This document shows positions 7,517 through 16,279 of a stretch of 64,000 nt of DNA, piece by piece. The notes beneath the pieces are model-generated. The model was not told the origin of the DNA. It did not search any database and saw only the letters and a list, made by a program, of their open reading frames with translations. Source of the DNA: Alphaproteobacteria bacterium (GTDB lineage: Bacteria; Pseudomonadota; Alphaproteobacteria; Rhizobiales; Hyphomicrobiaceae); NCBI GenBank assembly GCA_018819265.1, contig JAHJQI010000201.1:1-64000 (forward strand), in the 5' to 3' direction. How positions within the stretch are numbered: the stretch's first letter is position 1; every line of letters starts with the position of its first letter. A program made the position numbers and the translations under genes.

Positions 7517-8899
7517 TCAGTAGATCAGGTAGGGCTTGGCGCGCGTCCTGAACTTCGCGACCTCGTCCTGCCAGGCGGCAATCACCGCTTCTCCCGATGC
7601 GCCATCCATCAGCATCCGGTAGAGCCGCCGTGTGCCCGCGATGGCATGGAACATCTTCAGCTTGGCGAACAGCGGTTTCACCTTCTTGGCGCGGGCTTCG
7701 CGCAGCAGAGCGACCAGGGCATGCACGCCGACCTCCAGCGTCCGATAGCTCGCTTCATCCGTGACGATCACCCTGACGCCGTTGATCGTGCGGCCAACGA
7801 ACACCGGGCTCGCCGCAACCCCGGGGATGGATCGCGGCTGATAGCGTTCCTCTTGAAACGCCACGCCGGGCAGGCCGAGTGCGGTTAGCTCGCGCACCAT
7901 GCGGCCGGCATCGAGCCACGGCGCACCGAACACCGTGAACGGCTCGGGGGTGCCGCGTCCCTCGTTGACGAGTTGTGTTTCGCCGATGATGCCGATGCCG
8001 GGGTAAACGAGTGCCGATCGGAACGTCGGTATGTTGGGGCTCGTCGCCACCCAGGGCTGTCCGGTCGCCGGCCAGCGCATTGCCCTGTGCCAGCCCGTCA
8101 TATTGGAGATCCTCAAGTCGAGCTTGCCGAGCCCCTTCAACCAGCGCTCGGCCTGGATCATGCGGGCCAGTTCGCCGACCGTCAGCCCGTGCACGATAGG
8201 GATGGGATACTGCCCGACGAACGAAGCGTGGCGGGATTCGAGAACGAAGCCCGAGACATAATCGCCGCCAAGCGGATTCGGCCGGTCGAGCACCATGAAC
8301 GGGATGCCGGCTTCGGCTGCCGCCTGCATGGCCAGCCCCATCGTCGAAATGTAGGTGTAGAAACGGGCACCGATGTCCTGGATGTCGAACACCAGTATGT
8401 CGACATCGCGCAGCATTCTGCGGGTCGGCTTGCGGGATGTTCCGTAGAGGCTGTGGACCACGACGCCGGTCGCCTGATCGATGCCGTCGCGAACCTTCTC
8501 CCCGGCCTCCACCCGGCCGCGGAACCCGTGCTCGGGTACGAGGATGGCTGCAAGCGTGACGTTGGGGGCGGCGTGCAGGAGGTCGGCCAGATGCCGGCCA
8601 CCGACCAGCCCCGTCTGGTTCGTCAACAGCCCCACGCGCTTGCCATCGAGCGCGGCAAAGCCTGTTTCGACGAGTGCTTCCGCGCCGGTCGCTACGCGGC
8701 CCGGTACCTGTTTCATATCGGCGGACACATTACCGGCCATGGCGAACACGCTGCCGACGAACATCAAGAGAGCGCTGGCGGCAAACCCGCAACGCCTCGC
8801 CGCGAAACCGGTCAAGAGCAAGAGAACCCCCAGAATGCCGTTGCCACAGGCGCGCAGAAGGGACGGCACGGGTATGACGGGAAGATGGCAGAGCGTCAT
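7517..8899 (-). CDS. DUF1343 / NamZ-like exported protein (possible exo-N-acetylmuramidase)
   Basis: A ~460-residue protein. The N-terminus has two hydrophobic stretches (the second near MFVGSVFAMAGNVSA) consistent with export. The DUF1343 domain follows: GKRVGLLTNQTGLVGGRHLA, VPEHGFRGRVEAGEKV, VDILVFDIQDIGARFYTYIS, then FMVLDRPNPLGGDYVSG. Members studied as NamZ remove terminal N-acetylmuramic acid from peptidoglycan fragments, so a role in wall recycling is plausible but inferred. The exact start is uncertain: ATG at 8899 is used, a TTG lies 15 bases upstream, and internal starts would also leave a signal peptide. Confidence 0.8.
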   Translation of the reverse strand: MTLCHLPVIPVPSLLRACGNGILGVLLLLTGFAARRCGFAASALLMFVGSVFAMAGNVSADMKQVPGRVATGAEALVETGFAALDGKRVGLLTNQTGLVGGRHLADLLHAAPNVTLAAILVPEHGFRGRVEAGEKVRDGIDQATGVVVHSLYGTSRKPTRRMLRDVDILVFDIQDIGARFYTYISTMGLAMQAAAEAGIPFMVLDRPNPLGGDYVSGFVLESRHASFVGQYPIPIVHGLTVGELARMIQAERWLKGLGKLDLRISNMTGWHRAMRWPATGQPWVATSPNIPTFRSALVYPGIGIIGETQLVNEGRGTPEPFTVFGAPWLDAGRMVRELTALGLPGVAFQEERYQPRSIPGVAASPVFVGRTINGVRVIVTDEASYRTLEVGVHALVALLREARAKKVKPLFAKLKMFHAIAGTRRLYRMLMDGASGEAVIAAWQDEVAKFRTRAKPYLIY

Positions 8900-9021
8900 A
8901 CAATACAGACGCAATACGGCCGCCGGGTGCGCAAAACAGCCAGCAGCGCTATGGTCTCCTTGACCAAACCTTTGTCAGAAGCTGGCGGGCAGCCGGCCCT
9001 GCCTCTCTCCGCTTCCGACCA

Positions 9022-9372
9022 TTACTGCGCTTCGGGTTTGAGCGCTGCAGCCCCGTCATAGAACAGCACACCCTCTTCGATCGTGACGATTTCGTTGCCC
9101 TCGGGCAGGCGATACGAACCGTCGCTCACGCCATCCAGGATCAGGATGCAGCCCTTGAGGCAGACGCCGTCCAACTGGGCGCCGGCAGCAAGCTCGTGGG
9201 TCGTGCGGTTACCGTCTTCGTCGATCGTAAGCTTGTAGGCAATGCCATCCTTGTTGCCGACAGTTGCCGCATCGGCTGACGCGCCACCGAACGCGACCGC
9301 GAGCAGGAGTCCGATCGACAGGCCAGCGGCGAGGGCAGCTAGCCCTCCCGCTCGCTCACGGGCGAAAAGCAT
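9022..9372 (-). CDS. Small exported hypothetical protein
   Basis: A 116-residue protein with a clear signal peptide (AALAAGLSIGLLLAVAF, then GGASADA). The mature part has a CLKGC Cys pair, and DGSYRLPEGNEIVTIEEGVL suggests a small beta-rich domain. I do not recognise the family. Its ATG directly abuts the stop of the histone H1-like gene (TGA then ATG), so the two are probably co-transcribed, with this gene second. Confidence 0.6.
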   Translation of the reverse strand: MLFARERAGGLAALAAGLSIGLLLAVAFGGASADAATVGNKDGIAYKLTIDEDGNRTTHELAAGAQLDGVCLKGCILILDGVSDGSYRLPEGNEIVTIEEGVLFYDGAAALKPEAQ

Positions 9373-9717
9373 TCAGGATTTCGGCTTTGCTGCTTTGCGC
9401 GCAGGCTTTTTTGCAGGTGTCTTGGCGGACACCTTCTTGGCAGCGGTCCGCTTCGCTGCTGCCGCAGTCTTCGCCGCGGGCTTCTTCGCGGCAGGCTTCT
9501 TGGCGGAAGCCTTCTTCGCGGAAGCTTTCTTGGCTGCCGGCTTTTTGGCTGCTGGCTTCTTCGCGGCGGCCTTCTTGGCGGCTGGCTTCTTCGCCGAGAC
9601 CTTCTTTGCAACCGGCTTTTTCACAGCAGCTATTTTCTTCGCTGCAGGCTTCTTGGCCGGTGCCTTCTTGGCTGCGGCCTTCTTCGCTGCTGGCTTTTTG
9701 GCTGTCTTGGTCTTCAT
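9373..9717 (-). CDS. Histone H1-like Lys/Ala/Pro-rich DNA-binding protein
   Basis: A 114-residue protein that starts [18 protein letters not shown] and consists almost wholly of variations of KKPAAKKA, the low-complexity composition of eukaryotic histone H1 tails and bacterial H1-like proteins. There is no globular domain. It should bind DNA non-specifically and may affect nucleoid packing. The frame is open far upstream to 10602, but that part is antisense to the LysR gene and does not belong to it. The ATG at 9717 begins the repeat region. It lies head-to-head with the LysR gene across 180 bases. Confidence 0.8.
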   Translation of the reverse strand: MKTKTAKKPAAKKAAAKKAPAKKPAAKKIAAVKKPVAKKVSAKKPAAKKAAAKKPAAKKPAAKKASAKKASAKKPAAKKPAAKTAAAAKRTAAKKVSAKTPAKKPARKAAKPKS

Positions 9718-9897
9718 GACGCTCGTACCTCTTCTGGATCTGCGATCGCCGAAACTTGCGTCAGGGCGCAAGAAACCGCGCGTGATAACTTCACTCTGGT
9801 TGCAAACGCACTGGTCCTCAAACGGAATTTTCCGGTTGAGGCTATCGAAAAAGTCGATAGATATCGCGAAGACTCTTCTTTTGACAAGGAGTGTGTA

Positions 9898-10746
9898 ATG
9901 GATATCACGCTCGCGCGCACCTTTCTTACCGTGTCGGAGAACGGCAGCTTCATCGACGCCGCGCGCCAGATGAATGTCACCCAGTCGACCATCTCCGCGC
10001 GCATCCGCGTGCTTGAGGAACAGCTTGGCCGGCCCTTGTTCGAGCGCTCGCACACCGGCGCGGATCTTACCGCGGCGGGCGAACAGTTCCGCAAGCACGC
10101 GCTGGCACTCGTGCGCGTCTGGCAGCACGCGCAGCTCGAGGTCCGGCTGTCCGGAGAACACCGCGATCACCTCGCTGTCGGCGCGCAAATGACCTTCTGG
10201 CAAGACTTTCTGATCGACTGGGTGGGCTGGCTGAGAACGACCATGCCCGACATCGCAGTCTCCGCGACGGCCACCAGCGGCACGCATCTGATCCAGCGTC
10301 TGCTCGAGGGCACGCTCGATCTGGCTGTCCTCTATCAGCCGTCGCAGCCGCCGGGCCTCGTCATCGAGCACCTGTTCGACGAGACGTTCGTCCTCGTTAC
10401 ATCCTCGAAGGCCAGTCGGCGCAGACGCACCGACGAATATGTGGCAACCGACTGGGGCGGCGATTTCCTGCGCGATCACGCGTCGGCTTTTCCGCACTTG
10501 GAGACCAGCGGCCTGCATCTCGACATAGGTGCCGCCGGAGTGGATTACCTGTTGAAAAACGAGGCGTCCTGCTATTGCCCGCGCCGCCTCGTCAAGCAGC
10601 ACCTTGCCAAGGGCCGCCTGCGTCAGCCACCCAGAGCGCGCAAATTCGTATATCCGGTCTTCGTGGTCTACCCTGAATCCCGCGATGTTGATGCCTACGA
10701 GCCGATCCTCGAGTCCTTGCGGAGCATTTCGTCGGGGGCCGGCTGA
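9898..10746 (+). CDS. LysR family transcriptional regulator
   Basis: A 282-residue regulator. The N-terminal winged helix-turn-helix is [20 protein letters not shown], then [20 protein letters not shown] and [10 protein letters not shown]. The C-terminal ~190 residues form the periplasmic-binding-like effector domain ([14 protein letters not shown]). An AAGGAG site lies nine bases before the ATG. It is divergent from the histone H1-like gene, an arrangement in which LysR proteins often control the neighbour, but no target or ligand can be read from sequence. Confidence 0.92.
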   Translation: MDITLARTFLTVSENGSFIDAARQMNVTQSTISARIRVLEEQLGRPLFERSHTGADLTAAGEQFRKHALALVRVWQHAQLEVRLSGEHRDHLAVGAQMTFWQDFLIDWVGWLRTTMPDIAVSATATSGTHLIQRLLEGTLDLAVLYQPSQPPGLVIEHLFDETFVLVTSSKASRRRRTDEYVATDWGGDFLRDHASAFPHLETSGLHLDIGAAGVDYLLKNEASCYCPRRLVKQHLAKGRLRQPPRARKFVYPVFVVYPESRDVDAYEPILESLRSISSGAG

Positions 10747-10780
10747 ACACCCGGGTTCGAGCGACCCTGAGGATGTTGGC

Positions 10781-11983
10781 CTAGACGCCGAGCGTCGACT
10801 TGATCACCCTGCGGGCGCCGGCCGGCAATTTTGTCAGTGCCGCCTTGGCGAGCGTCCTGCCGTCCGTCAGGCGCAGTGCATCGCAGGCCCGCCCCTTTGA
10901 GGATACGGGTAGAACATAGTCGCGCACGACAACGAAGCGATCGCCAAGGCGCTGCTTGTAGGCGGCGTTCGGAGCGAGCATGTCATATTCGCGCACGCCC
11001 TCGGCGATGCAGGTGTCGAACAGGGCATCCATTTGTGCCGCGCCGGGGCTCAACTTCTCGTATGCGATGTCGAATGCCCCGATGTGGGCAAAGTGAACGC
11101 CCTTGTGGCGCAGCCCGATCTCTATCGCCGCCGGCCGTCCGTCGATATTGAGAATGGCGACAGCCAAGCCGGCCCGATGCTCGCTCGACCCGGCAGCGCT
11201 GCGCCAGAAGGCCGCGAATCTGGAATCGGCATACGTATTCGACACGATCGCATGTTTCTCGATCCAATCGAACTTGAACGAAATGGCACACTCGACGGCT
11301 TCCAGAGCCTGCGAGCCTTCGCTCACCACCTTGAAGTCGAGGCGGCCGGCCTGCTCAAGGTGCTTGCGCTTGCGGCGCCTGTCGCGGCGCATCTTGGATG
11401 AAAACCGCGATTCAATGTCCTGGAGCCCGGATAGTCCAACGAGCGACATCGCGGGTGCGATCTGCTCGTCGGCGACGCGGCCGCCGCTGGCCTCTATGGC
11501 AGCCGCCAAGGCTGAGCCTTCGCGCACTTTTCCTGCGGCGAGAAGGTCAATGCCACGAGTGTGAGCGGCAAACCTCAACCCGCGCAGGATGTCGCGGCTG
11601 GTATCGCGCCGGCCGGCGATCAGGACGTCGGAATACTGGCTGACCGGATCCCCCATCCAGGTGAGCGTGCGGACCCCCAGCCTCGCTTCGACGACCAGCG
11701 GTATGACCATCGCCAGGCGACCATTGCGGCGGCCGACGATGATGACCGGATCGTCTCGATCGCCGACATAAGTGTTCCACCAGTGCCAGATCCAGGCATG
11801 TTGCTGGAACACCTGGTCGGGCCTGCCAGAAGCCGCCATGAGCGCATCCCATTCGGGACGCAACTCTTCGAAAGCGGACAGAGTGTCGATAATCGACAGC
11901 TCAAGTTGCCCGCCGTCCGCAACGCAGTGTTCCCGACTTGGCGTCTGCATCCTTCCGCCAGACGTCTTTTCCTCGATCAGCAC
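10781..11983 (-). CDS. FemAB/CelD-like GNAT-fold acyltransferase (BioF2 type)
   Basis: A 400-residue protein of the family that acylates or adds amino acids to polysaccharide precursors. Readable parts are [20 protein letters not shown] with [13 protein letters not shown] near the N-terminus, [20 protein letters not shown], and the C-terminal GNAT fold with [20 protein letters not shown] and [20 protein letters not shown]. Similar proteins sit in cellulose and exopolysaccharide loci, so it may modify the polymer made by the cluster starting at 14412. The GTG start has AAGG about ten bases upstream. An ATG eleven codons later is an alternative. Confidence 0.8.
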   Translation of the reverse strand: MLIEEKTSGGRMQTPSREHCVADGGQLELSIIDTLSAFEELRPEWDALMAASGRPDQVFQQHAWIWHWWNTYVGDRDDPVIIVGRRNGRLAMVIPLVVEARLGVRTLTWMGDPVSQYSDVLIAGRRDTSRDILRGLRFAAHTRGIDLLAAGKVREGSALAAAIEASGGRVADEQIAPAMSLVGLSGLQDIESRFSSKMRRDRRRKRKHLEQAGRLDFKVVSEGSQALEAVECAISFKFDWIEKHAIVSNTYADSRFAAFWRSAAGSSEHRAGLAVAILNIDGRPAAIEIGLRHKGVHFAHIGAFDIAYEKLSPGAAQMDALFDTCIAEGVREYDMLAPNAAYKQRLGDRFVVVRDYVLPVSSKGRACDALRLTDGRTLAKAALTKLPAGARRVIKSTLGV

Positions 11984-12112
11984 GCCATCGCCTTACAAAG
12001 TCTTGGCGCGCACCTCTTCCGCGCCTCATCCCAAAGTGTGATATCAGGCAAGCGATGCAAGAGCCGGATCGCATTTGCGCTTCACAGATGACGAGTAACC
12101 TTAAGAGCGTGT

Positions 12113-13756
12113 TCAAGCGCGACCACGGCCTGCGGATCGCCCGCGCAGGCGCGACTTGTCCGACCATGCAACCCGGTAGAGGTCGAAGCGCCGGTTGCGC
12201 AGGTTTCTCACTGTTCCAGCATTGCGCGCGGCTCTCAGATCGGACAGGCTGAGGTCCGAGAATGCGATCGTTTCCGTATTGAGGGCTGTGTCGGCCGCGA
12301 TGCCGTCGCGGGAAAAAGCGAAGTCGCAGGGCGTAAAGATGCAACTCTGGGCGTAGTGGATGTCCATGTCCTCGACGTTGGGAAGGTTCCCGACAACGCC
12401 TGAGATCGCCACGTAGCACTGATTTTCGACCGCCCGGGCCTGGCTGCAGTAGCGAATCCGTAGGTAGCTGCGCGGTTCGTCGGTGCAGAACGGCACGAAC
12501 AGGATCATCGCGCCCTGATCGACGAGGTGGCGTGAGACTTCCGGAAACTCGACGTCATATCCGACCATGACGCCGATCGGCCCGCAGTCCGTATCGATGA
12601 TCTCGACCCGCTCGCCGCCCTTGATGTTCCACCAGTAGCCTTCGCTCGGTGTCGGATGGGTCTTCTCGCGGGCATGAACGGAGCCGTCGCGCAGGAAAAC
12701 ATAGCAGACGCTTTTGATCTCACCCTTGCGATCGATCATCGGATGCGTGCCGCCGATGATGTTGACGTTGTAGCTGACCGCAAAGTGGCTCATGAACTCG
12801 CAGAACCAGTCGACGTAGGTCGAGATGCGCTTGATGCTGTCCTTGTGCTGCAGACGGGTCGGCTCGAGCGACAGGAGTTGCAGCGTGAAGTTCTCGGGGA
12901 ATACGATGAAGTCGGTGCGGTAGTCACCGGCCACGTCGATGAAATACTCCACCTGCTGGCGGAACTCCTCCTTGTCGGTGATCTTGCGCATTTGATACTG
13001 GACGGTCGCAACGCGCACCCGTTCCTGCGGCGCAAGGCGCTCTTTCGAACCCTTCCCCTCGGGTGCGTCGGGCACGCGCGGATTGCGCCACAACATGTGT
13101 GTGGCAAACCCTCCCGATTGCCTGTCGTCCTCGTCATAGCCTTCCAGAACCCCAATCGGCTCGAAACCGTTCGAAATGTGAAAGCTGATCGTCGAATCGC
13201 GGATGGCCCGTTCGCGCACTGCCTCGATGTAGTGCATCGGTTTGGGGTAGTTCTTCTTCCGGCGCTGGTACCCCGGCATCCGGCCGCCGAACACGATGCC
13301 CTGCAGCCCCCATTCCTCGCACAGGTTCTTGCGCGCCTTGTAAAGCCGCTGACCGATGCGCAGACGCCGGAAGTCGGGATCGACGCTGACCTCCATACCG
13401 TAGAGATAGTCACCTTCGGGGTCGTGGCGCGAGGCATAGCCGTTGCCGGTGATCTCATCATAGGTATGCGCCTTCAGAGCGATCTCCCCGCTGATGATGA
13501 ATGTCGCGCAATGACCGACGATCTGGCCGCCGTAGTCGGCAACGAACTGGCCTTCCGGGAAATTGTGGATTTGGCCCTTGATCATGCGCCCCGACAGCGA
13601 GGGTGCCGGCGCGTAGACCTTGCGGCCGAGTTCCGCGATTGCTGGAGCGTCGCTGACCTTGGCGCGCCGCACGACAAGCGTCGCTTTAGTCTGGGCAGCG
13701 CCGAAGCCGGCGGAACTGGTACCAGCCGCCGCATTGGTGTTGGTTTTTTGTGCCAC
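12113..13756 (-). CDS. GNAT acetyltransferase-nitrilase fusion with Gly at the catalytic Cys position
   Basis: A 547-residue two-domain protein. Residues ~27-190 are a GNAT domain (LVVRRAKVSDAPAIAELGRK, RLRIGQRLYKARKNLCEEWG). Residues ~235-510 are a carbon-nitrogen hydrolase, the Rim1-like group known to carry an N-terminal acetyltransferase domain. The triad Glu (VFPENFTL) and Lys (REKTHPTPSEGYWW) are present. The Cys expected just before YDVEFPE is Gly at residue 399 (MVGYDVEFPE, codon at 12560-12562). Amidase activity is therefore doubtful, though the GNAT part looks intact. The start is GTG with GAAGGA upstream. Confidence 0.88.
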   Translation of the reverse strand: MAQKTNTNAAAGTSSAGFGAAQTKATLVVRRAKVSDAPAIAELGRKVYAPAPSLSGRMIKGQIHNFPEGQFVADYGGQIVGHCATFIISGEIALKAHTYDEITGNGYASRHDPEGDYLYGMEVSVDPDFRRLRIGQRLYKARKNLCEEWGLQGIVFGGRMPGYQRRKKNYPKPMHYIEAVRERAIRDSTISFHISNGFEPIGVLEGYDEDDRQSGGFATHMLWRNPRVPDAPEGKGSKERLAPQERVRVATVQYQMRKITDKEEFRQQVEYFIDVAGDYRTDFIVFPENFTLQLLSLEPTRLQHKDSIKRISTYVDWFCEFMSHFAVSYNVNIIGGTHPMIDRKGEIKSVCYVFLRDGSVHAREKTHPTPSEGYWWNIKGGERVEIIDTDCGPIGVMVGYDVEFPEVSRHLVDQGAMILFVPFCTDEPRSYLRIRYCSQARAVENQCYVAISGVVGNLPNVEDMDIHYAQSCIFTPCDFAFSRDGIAADTALNTETIAFSDLSLSDLRAARNAGTVRNLRNRRFDLYRVAWSDKSRLRGRSAGRGRA

Positions 13757-14411
13757 GATAAGCGCAGTCCTTCAAATCGGATTGGTCGTGCCGGGTCGCC
13801 CTGATCCGACGAGCGAAGCCTGTGTCCCGTGAACCGGCGGGACTCTTGACGGCTGCGGGGCGCAGACACTGTAGCCGCAAACGGGACACCTCCCAAGAGC
13901 CGCTGTGGCAGCCAAGGCCGGGTAAGTCCAGAGCGCCTGTTCGGACCTAACGCAAGTGTCGCGAAGCGGGAGGAAATCGCTTCATCCGGAATAAAGGTCG
14001 CAGGATGAATTCGTCGGTTTTGCCGTTAATTCAATGCCGGTCATTCAACGAAAGTCCGGGATAAGAAAATGCAGTGTACAGTAAAAAAAACATTTTAGTG
14101 GATCAACCTGCGTACCTCAGCGTGGCGGCGCCACAATCAGAGCGTCATCCGAAGTCTCGATCGAAAACCTCAAATCCACGCCCTTCGCCAGCACGCGCGG
14201 CCCTTCTCGACACGCTCATTCAGAACTCCACAACTCACTCCTGAAATTAGCATGCTACCGTAAGTATATCATATTACGGCATGACCTATTGCAGCTGCGA
14301 AGGTCTCCGGATATATGTTCGTTGCCGAAGGCAGGATCCAGGAGACGGCTGGATTCCGGTTACTTGGCGGCCGATGCAACTCAATAGCGCGTCGCAGGGA
14401 TCAGTCTTACT
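13757..14411 (+). other. Intergenic region upstream of the exopolysaccharide locus
   Basis: No convincing gene is seen in these 655 bases. The stretch around 13990-14110 is clearly AT-richer than its surroundings (an A8 run near 14083), as is 14240-14280, which holds the palindrome listed separately. It lies between the GNAT-nitrilase gene (leftward) and the sugar transferase gene (rightward), so it should hold both promoters. Confidence 0.5.
14258..14279. promoter_or_regulatory. Palindrome CCGTAA-N10-TTACGG, possible operator
   Basis: Perfect 6-bp half sites separated by ten AT-rich bases, in the AT-rich leader 133 bases before the sugar transferase gene. The spacing of one to two helical turns is that of a dimeric regulator. 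The binding protein is unknown. Confidence 0.4.
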
Positions 14412-15863
14412 ATGCTCGTGGAGGTTGGCTACACCGAAAGACGGTCATTCCGCAGGACCAAATACGCGGTAGGAAAGGCCGGTTTCTCTTCAGCGGTCGT
14501 CTTCCTGGAAATTGCCGTCATCACTTTTGCATCGCTGGCCAGCGGTATTTTGTATCATTTGGCAGCCTATGGCGTTGTCGGCCCTGTGATCGACTTTGTG
14601 CACTACGGACTGCTCACGGGAGCATGCTTTATCCTGCCGTTCGCCTACCGCGGCCAGTACGTCGTGGAAGCCTACCTCGACCGTTCCCGCTGTTTTGCAA
14701 AAGTCCTTGCGGCCTGGACCTACGCCATCCTGACGATGACGCTGATCGGCTTCCTGGCCAACATCACGGACAGCGCCTCGCGCGGGTGGCTTCTAGTCTT
14801 CTACGCGGTGGGGCTGGGCGCATTGGCCGTCCTCAACGTCAGTCTTCACGAGTGGGTTACCCGCGCCGTGAAGTCCGGCCTTGTCGCTCCCAGGCGCCTG
14901 CTGCTCGTCGGCGATGCCGAGCGGCTGGCGCAATTCGTCGCCAGAGTATCCAACGAGGGGCTGGGCATCGAGATCGCCAGCGCCATGTGCCTGCCGGCGC
15001 CCGAGGACCTGGAACAAATTAGCGAAGCCGAGTTCCGCAACAACATGAACGAGGCCATCCTGCGCGGCCGTGAACAGGCGGTCAGCGACGTCGTGGTGCT
15101 GCTTGATCCGCGCCATGACAAGGCCCTGCGGCGGGTTACGGAAGGCTTGATGGAACTGCCCGCCGCGATCCATCTCGGCGGCTGGTCGATCATCGACAGT
15201 TTCCCTGGCCTGCGGGCCGATCGCATCGGCCAGCTGAAGACGCTGACCCTGGTCAGGTCGCCGCTCAATGTCTTCGAAGACGGGGCCAAGCGACTGTTCG
15301 ATTTCATTCTTGCGCTGGTGGCCCTGGTCCTGGTCAGCCCCGTTCTTCTGCTGGCGGTCATAGCTTTGAAACTCGACAGCCCGGGACCGGCCTTCTTCCG
15401 CCAGCGCCGCCGCGGCTTCAACCAGCAGGAGTTCCGCATCTGGAAGCTGCGCACAATGACGACGCTCGACGACGGTGACAAAGTTGTGCAGGCGACGGCC
15501 GGCGATGCGCGCATCACCCGTATCGGCGCCTTTTTGCGACGCACCAACATCGACGAACTGCCGCAGCTTTTGAACGTGTTGCAGGGAGAGATGTCGCTGG
15601 TCGGGCCGCGCCCCCATGCGGTCGCCCACGACCGGCGCTACGAGCGTACAATCGACCGTTACGCGCGCCGGCTGAACGTCAAGCCCGGGATCACCGGCTG
15701 GGCGCAGGTCAACGGGTTCCGCGGCCCGACGCTTGCCGACGAGGCAATGAGAGACCGGCTTCGCTACGACCTTTACTATATCGATCATTGGTCGATTGCT
15801 TTCGACCTCTTGATCCTGCTTATGACCGTCGTCTCGCCGCGCGCCTACAGAAACGCGTACTAG
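14412..15863 (+). CDS. Undecaprenyl-phosphate sugar phosphotransferase (WcaJ/ExoY type)
   Basis: A 483-residue initiating enzyme that would move a hexose-1-phosphate onto the polyprenyl lipid carrier at the inner membrane. The N-terminal half has several hydrophobic helices (FLEIAVITFASLASGILYHL, LAAWTYAILTMTLIGFLA) and a CoA-binding-like domain. The C-terminal ~200 residues are the catalytic domain: KRLFDFILALVALVLVSP, FFRQRRRGFNQQEFRIWKLR and DELPQLLNVLQGEMSLVGPR. It is the first gene of the polysaccharide locus. The sugar is not readable, but galU and galE at 59-61 kb make glucose or galactose reasonable guesses. Confidence 0.92.
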   Translation: MLVEVGYTERRSFRRTKYAVGKAGFSSAVVFLEIAVITFASLASGILYHLAAYGVVGPVIDFVHYGLLTGACFILPFAYRGQYVVEAYLDRSRCFAKVLAAWTYAILTMTLIGFLANITDSASRGWLLVFYAVGLGALAVLNVSLHEWVTRAVKSGLVAPRRLLLVGDAERLAQFVARVSNEGLGIEIASAMCLPAPEDLEQISEAEFRNNMNEAILRGREQAVSDVVVLLDPRHDKALRRVTEGLMELPAAIHLGGWSIIDSFPGLRADRIGQLKTLTLVRSPLNVFEDGAKRLFDFILALVALVLVSPVLLLAVIALKLDSPGPAFFRQRRRGFNQQEFRIWKLRTMTTLDDGDKVVQATAGDARITRIGAFLRRTNIDELPQLLNVLQGEMSLVGPRPHAVAHDRRYERTIDRYARRLNVKPGITGWAQVNGFRGPTLADEAMRDRLRYDLYYIDHWSIAFDLLILLMTVVSPRAYRNAY

Positions 15864-15880
15864 GTTCTGTTGACATTCGC

Positions 15881-15901
15881 CGGAGCCAGATCAGGGCTCC
15901 G
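15881..15901 (+). terminator. Hairpin downstream of the sugar phosphotransferase gene
   Basis: CGGAGCC and GGCTCCG form a perfect 7-bp stem with a 7-base loop, 18 bases after the stop codon. There is no T-run, so it is at best a weak or Rho-assisted terminator. Confidence 0.4.
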
Positions 15902-15978
15902 ACCAATGATAGCATGGCTGCGAACGAGAGCTACATCCGACGACTGAGACGCGGATGCGGTGCCGTGGACTCGGATAA

Positions 15979-16080
15979 TGCTCTCGTGTTCCGACCCCGC
16001 GTCTCATTGCCAAGCGCCGCCGCCGCAGCACGCGTGTAGCGTATCTGACGTTCGACGACGGTGCCCTGAATCAAGTGTGA
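15979..16080 (+). pseudogene. Possible remnant of a polysaccharide deacetylase (NodB-type) gene
   Basis: In one frame the bases 16030-16080 read TRVAYLTFDDGALNQV followed by a stop. YLTFDDG is the signature of the first metal/catalytic motif of carbohydrate esterase family 4, and such motifs occur near the start of the catalytic domain. Only about 33 codons are open (a stop lies at 15976-15978) and nothing downstream continues the family, so this would be a short decayed piece. A chance match cannot be excluded. The rest of the 15864-16279 gap shows no other recognisable coding. Confidence 0.35.
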
Positions 16081-16279
16081 GTTCCAATACGCTGACTCGA
16101 TCTATTGATGGCGCCCGGCGTTCGGGAGGCAGGCCTCCGCCCGCCTCGCTTCCTCGTCCGGCAGACGGCCTTAACCGTCTTATGCACCTTCCCGCAAGCC
16201 GGCGTTTGCGGCCAGCCGGTGCATGGTATGCCTGTCTCGGATCAGCGCCTCTGCCTTCTCCATCCGCGAGCGACCGACG

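Noticed and set aside
9373..9717. Tandem repeats of the histone-like gene as a possible CRISPR or satellite array
   Set aside because: The periodicity follows codons for KKPAAKK units with no spacers; it is coding low complexity.
9718..10602. N-terminal extension of the histone H1-like frame
   Set aside because: The extension runs antisense through the LysR gene. The repeat protein begins at the ATG at 9717.
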